DNA from: Myxococcales bacterium
GTDB lineage: Bacteria > Myxococcota > Kuafuiibacteriia > Kuafuiibacteriales > Kuafuiibacteriaceae
Reading direction: 5' to 3'
Length of the DNA: 44,712 nt
Assembly (NCBI GenBank): GCA_019634385.1
Contig: JAHQVK010000105.1
Span: 1-44,712 of the forward strand
Below the pieces are notes generated by a model, which saw nothing but the letters and a program-made list of their open reading frames with translations, had not been told where the DNA came from and searched no databases. Both the position numbers and the translations under genes were made by a program. Of the stretch, positions 14,805 through 22,659 are shown in pieces; positions within the stretch are counted from its first letter, which is position 1, and each line of letters begins with the position of its first letter.

Positions 14805-16538
14805 ATGTTTTCAGCTCTATCCCCCCATCGGGCAATGGCTTTCAGTAGCAAAACGATACGCAACAATCGTACGTCACTGAATCGGAGCATCGCACGTATC
14901 GCCTCTGGACAGCAGATGATTCGGGCTTCGGATGCCCCCGCAGCCATTCACCGAATCCAACATACACAAGCAAAAATACGAGGCAAAAACCAATCACTCC
15001 GTGCTCTCAATGACGGTATAAGCATGCTCCGTGTATCCGAAAACGCTATTTCCAAAGTTGCAGACCAACTAACTGAAATGCGAAACTTAGCGGTTGCCGC
15101 CGCTAGTGACCACCGCAGCGCCGCTGATAAACAAGATCTCGTCAACACATTCGAAACCCTCAAAGCCGAGATCAATAACACGGCAAGTACAACCGAATTC
15201 AACGGAGTTAAGTTGATAGGCAATCAAGCACCATCAACTGGACTCTCCGCCACCCAAGCGGACGTGATCGACGAACTGCGAGCTGGATGGTTGAAACAGT
15301 CTGAAAACCTAGTCAGCAAGTATTACGGTATTACCGCGGACGGAGCATCTATGACCATGGATATCCGGTCTATCGACGGAGCTTACAACACGGCCGCTTA
15401 CGTATCAGCATCATTCTACAGCTTAGCATTCAACCCCGCTGGCACCGGTATCAATCTCAGCTTTGTGATCGATGTCGACGACTATGCCGTTTTTGGGGAA
15501 GAGTATGATCGGATCATCGCCCACGAAGTCGTTCACGCGGCCATGAATCGGACGGTCAACATGTTGGCGATCGCTGACGGTACCACCACCGGGTCAGGCA
15601 CCTGGTTCAAAGAAGGTACCGCTGAGTTCATTCCCGGAGCGGACGACCGCGTTGTTGGCACCCTAACCCGACACACGGAGCAAGAGATTGTTGATCGTGC
15701 GGTAGAACTCATTGGGGGTGCCACCTGGGGAGGCGGAGGCACCCATAGCTTCTCTACCGCGGATGACTATACCGCCAGCTACGTAGCTATCCGCTATCTC
15801 CACGACCGTATTAAAAATGCGGGTGGCGAAGGTATTAAAGATATATTTAACCACCTGCAAACTAACGTAGGCTCCGGCGTTGATGGCGCCCTCCAGAATA
15901 TTTCCAACGGCACCTATGCCGGAGGATTAAGCGATTTCGGTGCCGATTTTACAACCAACGGTCTGAGCTTCCTTCAATCTATGGACCTCAGCAATGATGA
16001 TATTGGGGCCATTGGTGGATTCGACGCTGACGGCGGCCAAGTCCGAAACGCTGCCGATGTTGTACCAGATGTCTATGACTACGAACGCCAACCCATGGAG
16101 GGCTTCGAACTTATATGGCCTCTAGACAACGAGATCTCCACCATCTCCAGTCAAACCGTGTCCGTTCAGAGCGGCGCAGATAGCAGTAATCGCATTGAGA
16201 TCAATCTTGCCGCCATATCCACCAATAATCTGGGCCTCGACGACATCGATCTGCGAGATAGTACCACCAATCCCCTAGGCAGAATCGACAAAGCCATAAA
16301 TCTCCTGGCCGAAAGCCAAGCCTCGGTAGGCGCCACCCTCAATCGGCTAGAAAGCGCACTATCCGCTGAGTCGTCCGCGATCATTGACCTCGAAGCGGGT
16401 ATAGCCGCGGTAACACATACGGACTATGTTGCAGAAACCGCAGACCTTGCCCGAGCTCTGGTGCAAGAGCAAGTGCACACCAGCATGCTCGCCGAGTTTG
16501 AAAACTCTCGCACGGAGATACTTCGGCTGCTTGAGTAG
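14805..16538 (+). CDS. Flagellin with embedded zinc-metalloprotease domain (flagellinolysin type)
   Basis: A 577-residue flagellin whose variable central region holds a protease. The N-terminal D0/D1 part (about 10-140) includes SLNRSIARIASGQQMIRASD and LNDGISMLRVSENAISKVAD. The C-terminal D1/D0 part (about 490-577) includes LGRIDKAINLLAESQASVGA and ends ILRLLE, like ordinary flagellins. Between them, IIAHEVVHAAMNR carries HExxH (H240, E241, H244) and 25 residues later GTWFKEGTAEF supplies a glutamate (E270), the gluzincin third zinc ligand in an EGxAE motif. This is the layout of flagellinolysins, in which the filament itself is proteolytic. AGGAG at 14796-14800 fixes the ATG start. The last codons and stop are repeated just downstream (about 16550). 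No other flagellar gene is adjacent. Identification rests on motifs. Confidence 0.88.
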   Translation: MFSALSPHRAMAFSSKTIRNNRTSLNRSIARIASGQQMIRASDAPAAIHRIQHTQAKIRGKNQSLRALNDGISMLRVSENAISKVADQLTEMRNLAVAAASDHRSAADKQDLVNTFETLKAEINNTASTTEFNGVKLIGNQAPSTGLSATQADVIDELRAGWLKQSENLVSKYYGITADGASMTMDIRSIDGAYNTAAYVSASFYSLAFNPAGTGINLSFVIDVDDYAVFGEEYDRIIAHEVVHAAMNRTVNMLAIADGTTTGSGTWFKEGTAEFIPGADDRVVGTLTRHTEQEIVDRAVELIGGATWGGGGTHSFSTADDYTASYVAIRYLHDRIKNAGGEGIKDIFNHLQTNVGSGVDGALQNISNGTYAGGLSDFGADFTTNGLSFLQSMDLSNDDIGAIGGFDADGGQVRNAADVVPDVYDYERQPMEGFELIWPLDNEISTISSQTVSVQSGADSSNRIEINLAAISTNNLGLDDIDLRDSTTNPLGRIDKAINLLAESQASVGATLNRLESALSAESSAIIDLEAGIAAVTHTDYVAETADLARALVQEQVHTSMLAEFENSRTEILRLLE

Positions 16539-16586
16539 GCTGGTTCACTCCGGTTGCTTGAGGAGGCTGAGCTTCTCTGTCGGCAT

Positions 16587-16700
16587 TACAGCAAAAATCA
16601 CTTGGGTTGAACCCAAGTTCCGGCTTCGACGCTGGGCTATACCCCGCTGAGCGACCACTTGTTGATTCTTACTCAAACAATTCAAGGGGTCTTTGTTGTA
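16587..16700 (-). repeat. Family C palindromic element, copy C6
   Basis: 114 bp, TACAGCAAAAATCACTTGGG to AAGGGGTCTTTGTTGTA, reverse orientation, with both internal hairpins. It lies between the convergent flagellin and OmpA-fusion genes, 48 bp past the flagellin stop, so it may help end transcription. Confidence 0.88.
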
Positions 16701-16786
16701 GCTATGGTTAGCCTCCCTCAGAAGCCAAACACTCCGGCATACCAGAGCCCTGTGCTATAAAGCTCATTGCCGAGTTTAGCCACACC

Positions 16787-18757
16787 CTAGTGCCGCTTGT
16801 GAAGGAGTTCGAAGTCGGTTCTACGGTTTTTGGCGCGCCCAATCTCGGTGTCGTTGGTATCCACCGGATTGTTAGGTCCATTACCCACCGAAATGATCCT
16901 TAATGGAGAGAACCCGTAGCGCTTACGAAGGTACTGAGCCACAGAGGCGGCCCGTTTTTTTGATAGTTGTATATTATAGTCCAGGGCGCCTCGATTGTCG
17001 GTATTGCCATCGATACGAATACAATCGTTGTAGTAGATCTCTGCAAGGTGGGCAAACTCCTCATCGATAATATGGCGATCATCCGGAGTCAGTTGAGATT
17101 CACCGGTCTTGAAGGTCACCGCCAGGCTTTTTTTGGACAGAGGCAACTCGTCATTGTCTCGGCAGTGGCCGAAGTCAGGGGGAGATTCAGCCTCGTGCTC
17201 TGGGCCCTGCAGGCGGCTCTGTAGACCGGCCAAGACCGACGTATCACTGAGCTGAGACCATGCTGGCATCCGCCCCCTAGCCACTTTGATTGTCTGATAC
17301 CTCTTGATAAAGTATCTATAGAGAGCTTGCCCTTTCTCCCCTCTATACGCTGGATTCAAGCCAAAAAAGTTTTGATTGTCTCCCAAGGTGGCAAGACGAA
17401 CCATATCCATCTCAGCTTCCGCCACATGTCGACTCACCCGAAAGGCTTCAACCATAAGTTCTGTCGCTTTACGTCGAGCACGTGGATCACGATTGAGCTC
17501 AGCATTGGCACGGAGCCACCCCTCAGCCAGTCGCCCTATAGCTTCCCGCTTTTCTCGGAGGGTCGACGAACGGACCACCAAGCTTTCTGCAATAAGGTAG
17601 CTCGCGTCCTGGGTACTCTCCAGTCGGTGCGCGTCTCGAACCACTTCCAAGGAATGCTCATCCTCATCGATCCACATCACCGCAGCATCCACATCCCCCC
17701 GGATGAACTTGTTGGCCGCGTCACGATTGTTGCGAGCAGGGACCACCGTCACATCGCCATAGTCCAACCCGGCCAGATCAAGAGACACAAGGAGAAAGCT
17801 GTGAGCGGTCGTATTTTTCTCGAGGGCTATCTTTTTGTCTTTCAGGTCATTGAGGGTAGTTATTGAATCCCGAGCAACCACCACCTCTTCTCCTCGTGAC
17901 CACCCGGTCTGGAGGAAAATCTTTGGCTGCTCATTCTTCAGTTGGTGATACTCGGTAGGAAGAGCATCTACGGTGATCCACATAACGTCGACCTCACCGC
18001 TGCGCCAAGCCTTCACCGATGCCGCAATGCTATCAAAAACCTTAAAATGCACCCTTAGGCCCTGCCGCAAGAAACGGGACTCTGCCGAGGGCTCCAGCCC
18101 ACCATTGTAGTAAAGCCCCCCCGCGTAACCACCCCATTTCCGAACCGCAACATTCAGGTCAACCGCCTCTTCGGAGGGAGATGATTGTCCACATTCGAGA
18201 GCGAAGTCGGGGGGAGTCTTTCCAATAAGATCTGAAGGGATAGAGCCGGCGGGAAGAAAACGGCCAGCCGAACCCAAAACCCGCCCTGAAGCGACGTCCA
18301 AAAGTCTGACATCAAGCCGCTGCCCTTCGCCTTTGAGGTCGGTAAGCATCCCGGTAAGCACAGACTGAGCAGAAACCTGGCGGCCGATATCGATGGCGGT
18401 CTGCGCATCCACTCGCAAGGAATGGGACCGACACAATTCATCATAAGCGGCTCTCAGTGCAAAACCGCGGTCCACCAACACCTCTGCTATCTCCTTAAGC
18501 TCCGGGTAAAAGAAGTCAGCAACATAATCCCCCGCCAAGGTTCGCTCACCGGAGCGACGCTCGACAAACGGAACAATGCCTACTCGCCCCGTCGCCCCTG
18601 ACCCTACTTTCTTCGTAAGCTCCGTAACAATCTGGCTCAGCGTCCGAGAAACCTTCGGTGCAGAAGGAGGAGTAACGCGAGGCGGCGGCCCCGCGCAGTG
18701 AGCCAGCACAAATGTAGCTAACAAAGCTACAGGGAAAAGCGTACACATCCCGCGCAT
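16787..18757 (-). CDS. Fused FlgO-like / solute-binding / OmpA-domain lipoprotein
   Basis: A 656-residue envelope protein of three parts. After a signal peptide (MRGMCTLFPVALLATFVLAH, then C) comes a domain of about 150 residues (TGRVGIVPFVERRSGERTLA ... LDVRLLDVASGRVLGSA) resembling FlgO/CsgG-like lipoprotein domains. Next, about 220-510, is a periplasmic solute-binding domain of the NMT1/nitrate-taurine type, opening RKWGGYAGGLYYNGGLEPSA and including AWRSGEVDVMWIT. Last, about 530-650, is an OmpA C-terminal peptidoglycan-binding domain with DGNTDNRGALDYNIQLSKKR and AKNRRTDFEL. It could hold a ligand-binding sensor against the cell wall. ATG 18757 is preferred over an in-frame TTG at 18793. 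No permease or ATPase is adjacent. Confidence 0.82.
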   Translation of the reverse strand: MRGMCTLFPVALLATFVLAHCAGPPPRVTPPSAPKVSRTLSQIVTELTKKVGSGATGRVGIVPFVERRSGERTLAGDYVADFFYPELKEIAEVLVDRGFALRAAYDELCRSHSLRVDAQTAIDIGRQVSAQSVLTGMLTDLKGEGQRLDVRLLDVASGRVLGSAGRFLPAGSIPSDLIGKTPPDFALECGQSSPSEEAVDLNVAVRKWGGYAGGLYYNGGLEPSAESRFLRQGLRVHFKVFDSIAASVKAWRSGEVDVMWITVDALPTEYHQLKNEQPKIFLQTGWSRGEEVVVARDSITTLNDLKDKKIALEKNTTAHSFLLVSLDLAGLDYGDVTVVPARNNRDAANKFIRGDVDAAVMWIDEDEHSLEVVRDAHRLESTQDASYLIAESLVVRSSTLREKREAIGRLAEGWLRANAELNRDPRARRKATELMVEAFRVSRHVAEAEMDMVRLATLGDNQNFFGLNPAYRGEKGQALYRYFIKRYQTIKVARGRMPAWSQLSDTSVLAGLQSRLQGPEHEAESPPDFGHCRDNDELPLSKKSLAVTFKTGESQLTPDDRHIIDEEFAHLAEIYYNDCIRIDGNTDNRGALDYNIQLSKKRAASVAQYLRKRYGFSPLRIISVGNGPNNPVDTNDTEIGRAKNRRTDFELLHKRH

Positions 18758-18917
18758 AGCAAAAGGTTTGACCCAGTTAGAAGCCGATGGCAATCGGGAC
18801 CATCAACGAATACGCCTTCTAGTGGACACAAAAAGCTCTAACGGACGTCCTCTAACGAGGCAAACGACTGAGATGACCAACTAAGGACAGCCCATAACCC
18901 TACGCCAAAGGCCCTAA

Positions 18918-19625
18918 TTAGGCTGGTAGCACATCTTCTCGGTAGTCTTGTGCGCAATAGAACTGCCCACTGGGCGCGTTATCTTCAAGCAGTAACGGCA
19001 CAAGAACCCCTGGGCGACAGGTTTCCACCGAATTCGGCGCTTGATCACCACCCAAGTCGGTACGCAGCCAGCCTGGATCCATCAAACTCAAAATCACCCC
19101 AGTATTTGTCAGTGACGGAGAAACATCGCGTACGTAACGATCCACCGCCGCTTTGGACATGCTATATGGCAGAAGTTCGCGAACGTTCTCGATACCGGAA
19201 GTCACGTTAACGATACGCCCCCACTTACGCTCCAACATTGGGGGGAGAAACCGGTCACACAATCGAACTAAGGCAGTGACATTAACCTGAAAGGACAATT
19301 GGTAGTCCTGAGGCAGCGTGGTATGAGCTTCCCGCCACGGAGTCATGATGGCAGCATTGTTATAGAGAATATCTACTCCGCCGGTCTTAGTTAAAACGTC
19401 ATCGATCAGCGCTTCTACCTGCGCCTCCTCAGACAGTTCCGCAGCTACCACCTGTACCTGTACACCCCGTTCTTTCAGCTCATCCACGAGTGAATCGCAG
19501 TGCGCTGTAGAACGACTGTGAAGCCACAGCTCACAACCTTCTTCTGCAAGTGCTAGGGCGATCTGTCGCCCCACCCCTCGACTGGAACCGGTAATAAGCG
19601 CCTTCTTGCCCGCTAACTTACGCAT
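18918..19625 (-). CDS. Short-chain dehydrogenase/reductase
   Basis: A 235-residue classical SDR, an NAD(P)-dependent oxidoreductase with a Rossmann fold. The cofactor motif TGSSRGVG is at 12-19 and NNAA at 89-92. The catalytic serine is S143 (NVTSG) and Y154/K158 form the YSMSK motif. MDPGWLRTDLGG (about 187-198) is the usual P-G-x-x-x-T segment. Length is normal for the family. R17 and the H-S-R segment after strand 2 (LWLHSRST) favour NADPH, by inference. The substrate is unknown. The start is ATG 19625. It is not in an evident operon; the upstream M48 gene on the same strand is separated by about 540 bp including repeat B3. Confidence 0.92.
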   Translation of the reverse strand: MRKLAGKKALITGSSRGVGRQIALALAEEGCELWLHSRSTAHCDSLVDELKERGVQVQVVAAELSEEAQVEALIDDVLTKTGGVDILYNNAAIMTPWREAHTTLPQDYQLSFQVNVTALVRLCDRFLPPMLERKWGRIVNVTSGIENVRELLPYSMSKAAVDRYVRDVSPSLTNTGVILSLMDPGWLRTDLGGDQAPNSVETCRPGVLVPLLLEDNAPSGQFYCAQDYREDVLPA

Positions 19626-19914
19626 GGAATCATAAATATATAGATCCTAGCTGTTTTGAACACCGCAAAGACTATTGAGTGAACCTTCACACTATTCCAT
19701 CAGTCTTCAAATGGTTGTGCAGCCAAACCATGCTGAGCCAGTCCGCACGGAAGAGCCGAAATGCAATGTAAAGTTAAACCGTTGACATGAACTTAATAGC
19801 AGCTAACTACTTGGTAATTTAGCCAATTCGCTTTATTCGCAATAGGTTTTCTTGGAACCTTTCGATGAATGGGGTTATGCAAGTGATGTTTACGCAACCC
19901 GTTCAACCAGCCGC
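19626..19914. other. AT-rich leader of the SDR gene
   Basis: No gene or repeat family is seen. It should hold the SDR promoter, but no convincing -35/-10 pair could be assigned. Confidence 0.35.
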
Positions 19915-20102
19915 TAGGGCGTGTCTTTGCCCTCCGGCTGCGGAGATGACGCCGTAGCCCGAGGGTGTGAGGGGTCGCCCTCGGAGAGAGGGTACCGGAT
20001 GTACCGGGGACCGAGGGGTCTAAAAGGGGGGCGAAGCCACCGCAACCGCACACTCAATGGATACAAGGCAAAACGCGGTCCGGAGGGTAAAGACACGCCC
20101 TA
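19915..20102 (+). repeat. Family B palindromic element, copy B3
   Basis: 188 bp, TAGGGCGTGTCTTTGCCC to GGGTAAAGACACGCCCTA. A full copy with the central GTACCGGATGTACCGG segment, 62 bp downstream of the M48 gene stop. Confidence 0.93.
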
Positions 20103-20163
20103 AGCATTGAGGCAGAGGGATAGCAGACCGGAGTAAACCAGCAACCGATGGTGAATACACCGA

Positions 20164-21381
20164 CTAATCGAGCTCACAGCCACACGCTATTCCCTGAGCA
20201 ACCAGTATATCCTGCAGCTCCAAACGTTTAGCCAGCTGACGTAGTATTCGTTGCTCCTCAGGTTCTATGCGACCATCCGCTTGAGCCACCAGGCAAAGAT
20301 CGCGCATGACTTGCATACGCTTGGCATGGGGCACAAGCTTGATCGCATCCGCAACCCGGCTGTCGATCGTACCCACTACAGCGTCAGCATCAATACTCGA
20401 AGACCAGCTACCGGCTCCGAAAAGCCGCTCAAATTCCGCAATCTCCGCATCAGTGATCACACCCCCAGCGTGAATGATGGCCACCGTGGCCGCAAAGAGG
20501 AGCCGGCGCATGGTCTCCGCCACTTCGCTCTTATCCTCGAGATAAGACGGCTCCATTAATGCCATGAGGCTCTGAACTTCAGTATCCAGAGCGACCTTCT
20601 CTGCGCCACCTTGGGTCACAAAGACCGAGCGCTGAAAACACTCCAGCGCCATCACCCGCAAGGGACTGAATGGATGGGTTGAGAACCAATCCGCCTGATT
20701 GGTCCCCACTGCCATCTCGCCCTCGGTCTCCATGTCCTGCACCTGCTCAGCAAGTGCCTGGAGGTCAAGCTCCACTAGATCATCTCGCCTAAGCCCACTC
20801 GCCAACCGGAAAAGCGCTTTAGCAACCGACCGCAGTTTTGTATCCGTCGTACAGAGCGCTCCGGCCCTGTCCGCTGATATTTCGGCGTAACGCGACCACG
20901 CAAACAACCGAAGTACAAGGGGGGCTGGTGGACGGACCTGCCCCTGAAGAATGAGTCCAATAGGGATATCGTGGTGACCATAGAGGTGATGACCCAGCTC
21001 GTGTCCCACCACAAAAGCCAGCTCATCCCCCTCAAAAGCTTCGAGCAAACTCGACGAGAACATCAGAAAGAGCCGACCCGCCTCCGGTTTCACACACGCC
21101 GCGTTGAAGGTGGCGCTAGGATAAACATAGACCTCCACGGGAATATCAACTCCTAGCCGCTCACAACACCGCGCTGTTTCTCGATGAAGACCGGGAGCCA
21201 TAGCCTCAGTCACTCGAAGTGCAGTGGCCAGAAGCTGTCGTCGAGTCCCTTGCGACCCCTCCTCTTCCTGGCGCTCAATCTGCTGATTGACCGTCTTAAT
21301 CACCGGATCATCAAGTAGCTTTGCAGCGAGGTCCTCATCTAGTGAGCAACGCACATCCTGGGCGTTCATAATAGACACCAT
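20164..21381 (-). CDS. M48-family metallopeptidase with TerB-like C-terminal domain
   Basis: A 405-residue zinc peptidase-like protein. The M48 active site is AFVVGHELGHHLYGHH with H127, E128 and H131, and the third ligand is E167 in YAEISADRAG. The residues before it (VYPSATFNAACVKPEAG, LFLMFSSSLLEAF) match the typical M48 lead-in. Unlike HtpX or Ste24 there are no evident transmembrane helices, so it is probably cytoplasmic. From about 295 onward (LLFAATVAIIHAGGVITDAE ... LCLVAQADGRIEPEEQRILR) it has a TerB/tellurite-resistance-like acidic helical domain, a module often linked to stress-response systems. The start is ATG 21381, with GAGG just upstream; ATG 21369 is also possible. It stands alone between repeats B3 and B4. 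Confidence 0.88.
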   Translation of the reverse strand: MVSIMNAQDVRCSLDEDLAAKLLDDPVIKTVNQQIERQEEEGSQGTRRQLLATALRVTEAMAPGLHRETARCCERLGVDIPVEVYVYPSATFNAACVKPEAGRLFLMFSSSLLEAFEGDELAFVVGHELGHHLYGHHDIPIGLILQGQVRPPAPLVLRLFAWSRYAEISADRAGALCTTDTKLRSVAKALFRLASGLRRDDLVELDLQALAEQVQDMETEGEMAVGTNQADWFSTHPFSPLRVMALECFQRSVFVTQGGAEKVALDTEVQSLMALMEPSYLEDKSEVAETMRRLLFAATVAIIHAGGVITDAEIAEFERLFGAGSWSSSIDADAVVGTIDSRVADAIKLVPHAKRMQVMRDLCLVAQADGRIEPEEQRILRQLAKRLELQDILVAQGIACGCELD

Positions 21382-21430
21382 AGCCTCAAGGGCGAAGAGG
21401 GACCAAGGCGGTCAGACCTCACTCGCCGCT

Positions 21431-21610
21431 TAGGGCGTGTCTTTACCCTCCGGCTGCGGAGATGACGCCGTAGCCCGAGGGTGTGAGGGATTGACCCCAG
21501 AGGGAGGGGTACTGGATGCACCGGACCGAGGGGCCCGAAAGGGTAGCAAAGCCGCTGAACTCTCACAAATGTGGGTCAGAATGCGGTCCGGAGCTTTAAG
21601 ACACGCCCTA
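21431..21610 (+). repeat. Family B palindromic element, copy B4
   Basis: 180 bp, TAGGGCGTGTCTTTACCC to TTTAAGACACGCCCTA. It lies 50 bp upstream of the M48 start codon and could affect that gene's promoter. Confidence 0.93.
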
Positions 21611-21837
21611 GCTAGGAGATGGCGTTAACATGCGCCCAAAAATCCTGTAATCAGCGGGGCCCATCCGACCGAAACCTCACCGTCAACTACCTATCGATAG
21701 CCTCCACCCGGGTCCGCACACTCAATAAACTCGGTTCTTCGTAAAGTTCCATAATGAGACTAACAACGCGCCTTAGTCTTTATGGCTGCACGCTACTTAC
21801 TGTCAGGAGACGTAGAAACCATCAATCGCTGCCTCTC

Positions 21838-21883
21838 ATTCACCCTAAGTGCTCCCCCTCATTCACCCTAAGTGCTCCCTCTC
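21838..21883 (+). repeat. Two tandem 23-bp repeats
   Basis: CATTCACCCTAAGTGCTCCC occurs twice with 23-bp period, followed by a decayed third start (CGTCCACCTAGG). The rest of 21611-21995 has no gene. Confidence 0.6.
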
Positions 21884-21995
21884 GTCCACCTAGGCTGACA
21901 GGAAAGTAGCTCATTCCCTTCCTCAGCTACGTCCCTTTCCAGCTCTCCGACTCTGTACGTCAAAGACATTGGCCACAACCAAAGTTCGGGTTCCG

Positions 21996-22022
21996 TGTCA
22001 CACCACGGTCAGCTGAATCGTC
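21996..22022 (+). promoter_or_regulatory. ECF41-type promoter of the AhpD-like/sigma operon
   Basis: TGTCACA (21996-22002), exactly 16 bases, then CGTC (22019-22022). This is the promoter described for ECF41 sigma factors (TGTCACA-N16-CGTC). It lies about 40 bp before the AhpD-like ATG, and the second gene of the operon is an ECF41 sigma factor, so autoregulation is expected. Confidence 0.85.
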
Positions 22023-22061
22023 TTATGGATAGGGGCCACACCGGGCCCTGAGGAGAATAAT

Positions 22062-22550
22062 ATGAAGACGAGACTTAATCCTTACCAAGCCGCTCCCCAA
22101 GGTATCGAAGCCATAATGGGATTAGAAAACTACGTCCAGAGTTCTGGTCTGGAATTAAGTTTGATCGAATTGGTGAAAATGCGCGCCTCCCAGATCAACG
22201 GCTGTGCCTACTGCCTCCACATGCATCACAAAGATGCTCTTAAGGCCGGTGAGTCAGCGGAACGATTGTTTCTGCTGGATGCATGGCACGAATCGCTTTT
22301 GTTTACCCCTCGCGAGCGGGCTGCACTCGCTTGGACCGACGCCCTCACGTTGGTCGCGCAAACCCATGCCCCCGACGCCGACTATGACGAGGCCCAGAAA
22401 CAATTCTCGAAAGAGGAGCTTACCAACCTTACCCTGCTCATCGGTGCCATCAATGTATGGAATCGGTTGTCCATCGGGTTTCGCATTATACATCCAGATG
22501 AGCAAAAATCGGTAGGGAACAAAGCATACAGCAAAGACCCCTTGAATTGA
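22062..22550 (+). CDS. AhpD-like carboxymuconolactone decarboxylase family protein, ECF41 partner
   Basis: A 162-residue alkylhydroperoxidase-like protein. The motif ELVKMRASQINGCAYCLHMH (about 36-55) contains the catalytic C-x-x-C and the following histidine, used for peroxide or disulfide chemistry. TPRERAALAWTDALT is also typical. GGAG sits 8 nt before the ATG. It is the first gene of a two-gene operon with an ECF41 sigma factor; ECF41 factors are characteristically linked to carboxymuconolactone decarboxylase, oxidoreductase or epimerase genes. The original C-terminus should end near FRIIHPDEQ; the final residues YSKDPLN and the stop are encoded by repeat C7, which begins at 22527. The function of the sigma/AhpD pair is not established. 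Confidence 0.92.
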   Translation: MKTRLNPYQAAPQGIEAIMGLENYVQSSGLELSLIELVKMRASQINGCAYCLHMHHKDALKAGESAERLFLLDAWHESLLFTPRERAALAWTDALTLVAQTHAPDADYDEAQKQFSKEELTNLTLLIGAINVWNRLSIGFRIIHPDEQKSVGNKAYSKDPLN

Positions 22551-22644
22551 TTCTGTAGGAATCAACAAGGGGTGGAGCAGCGGGGCATTGCCACGCGGAG
22601 AAGCAGCAACTTGGGTTCTTTCTACCCAAGTTGTTTCTGCTGTA
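22527..22644 (+). repeat. Family C palindromic element within an operon, copy C7
   Basis: 118 bp, TACAGCAAAGACCCCTTG to TTGTTTCTGCTGTA, with all internal hairpins. It fills the gap between the AhpD-like and sigma genes, supplies the stop codon of the first and ends 7 bp before the ribosome site of the second. Confidence 0.92.
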
Positions 22645-22659
22645 AGCGGCGAGGGATCT

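Noticed and set aside
22588..22659. Upstream extension of the sigma factor to 22588
   Set aside because: These codons are family C sequence and unlike any sigma factor; the GTG at 22660 has a good ribosome site.
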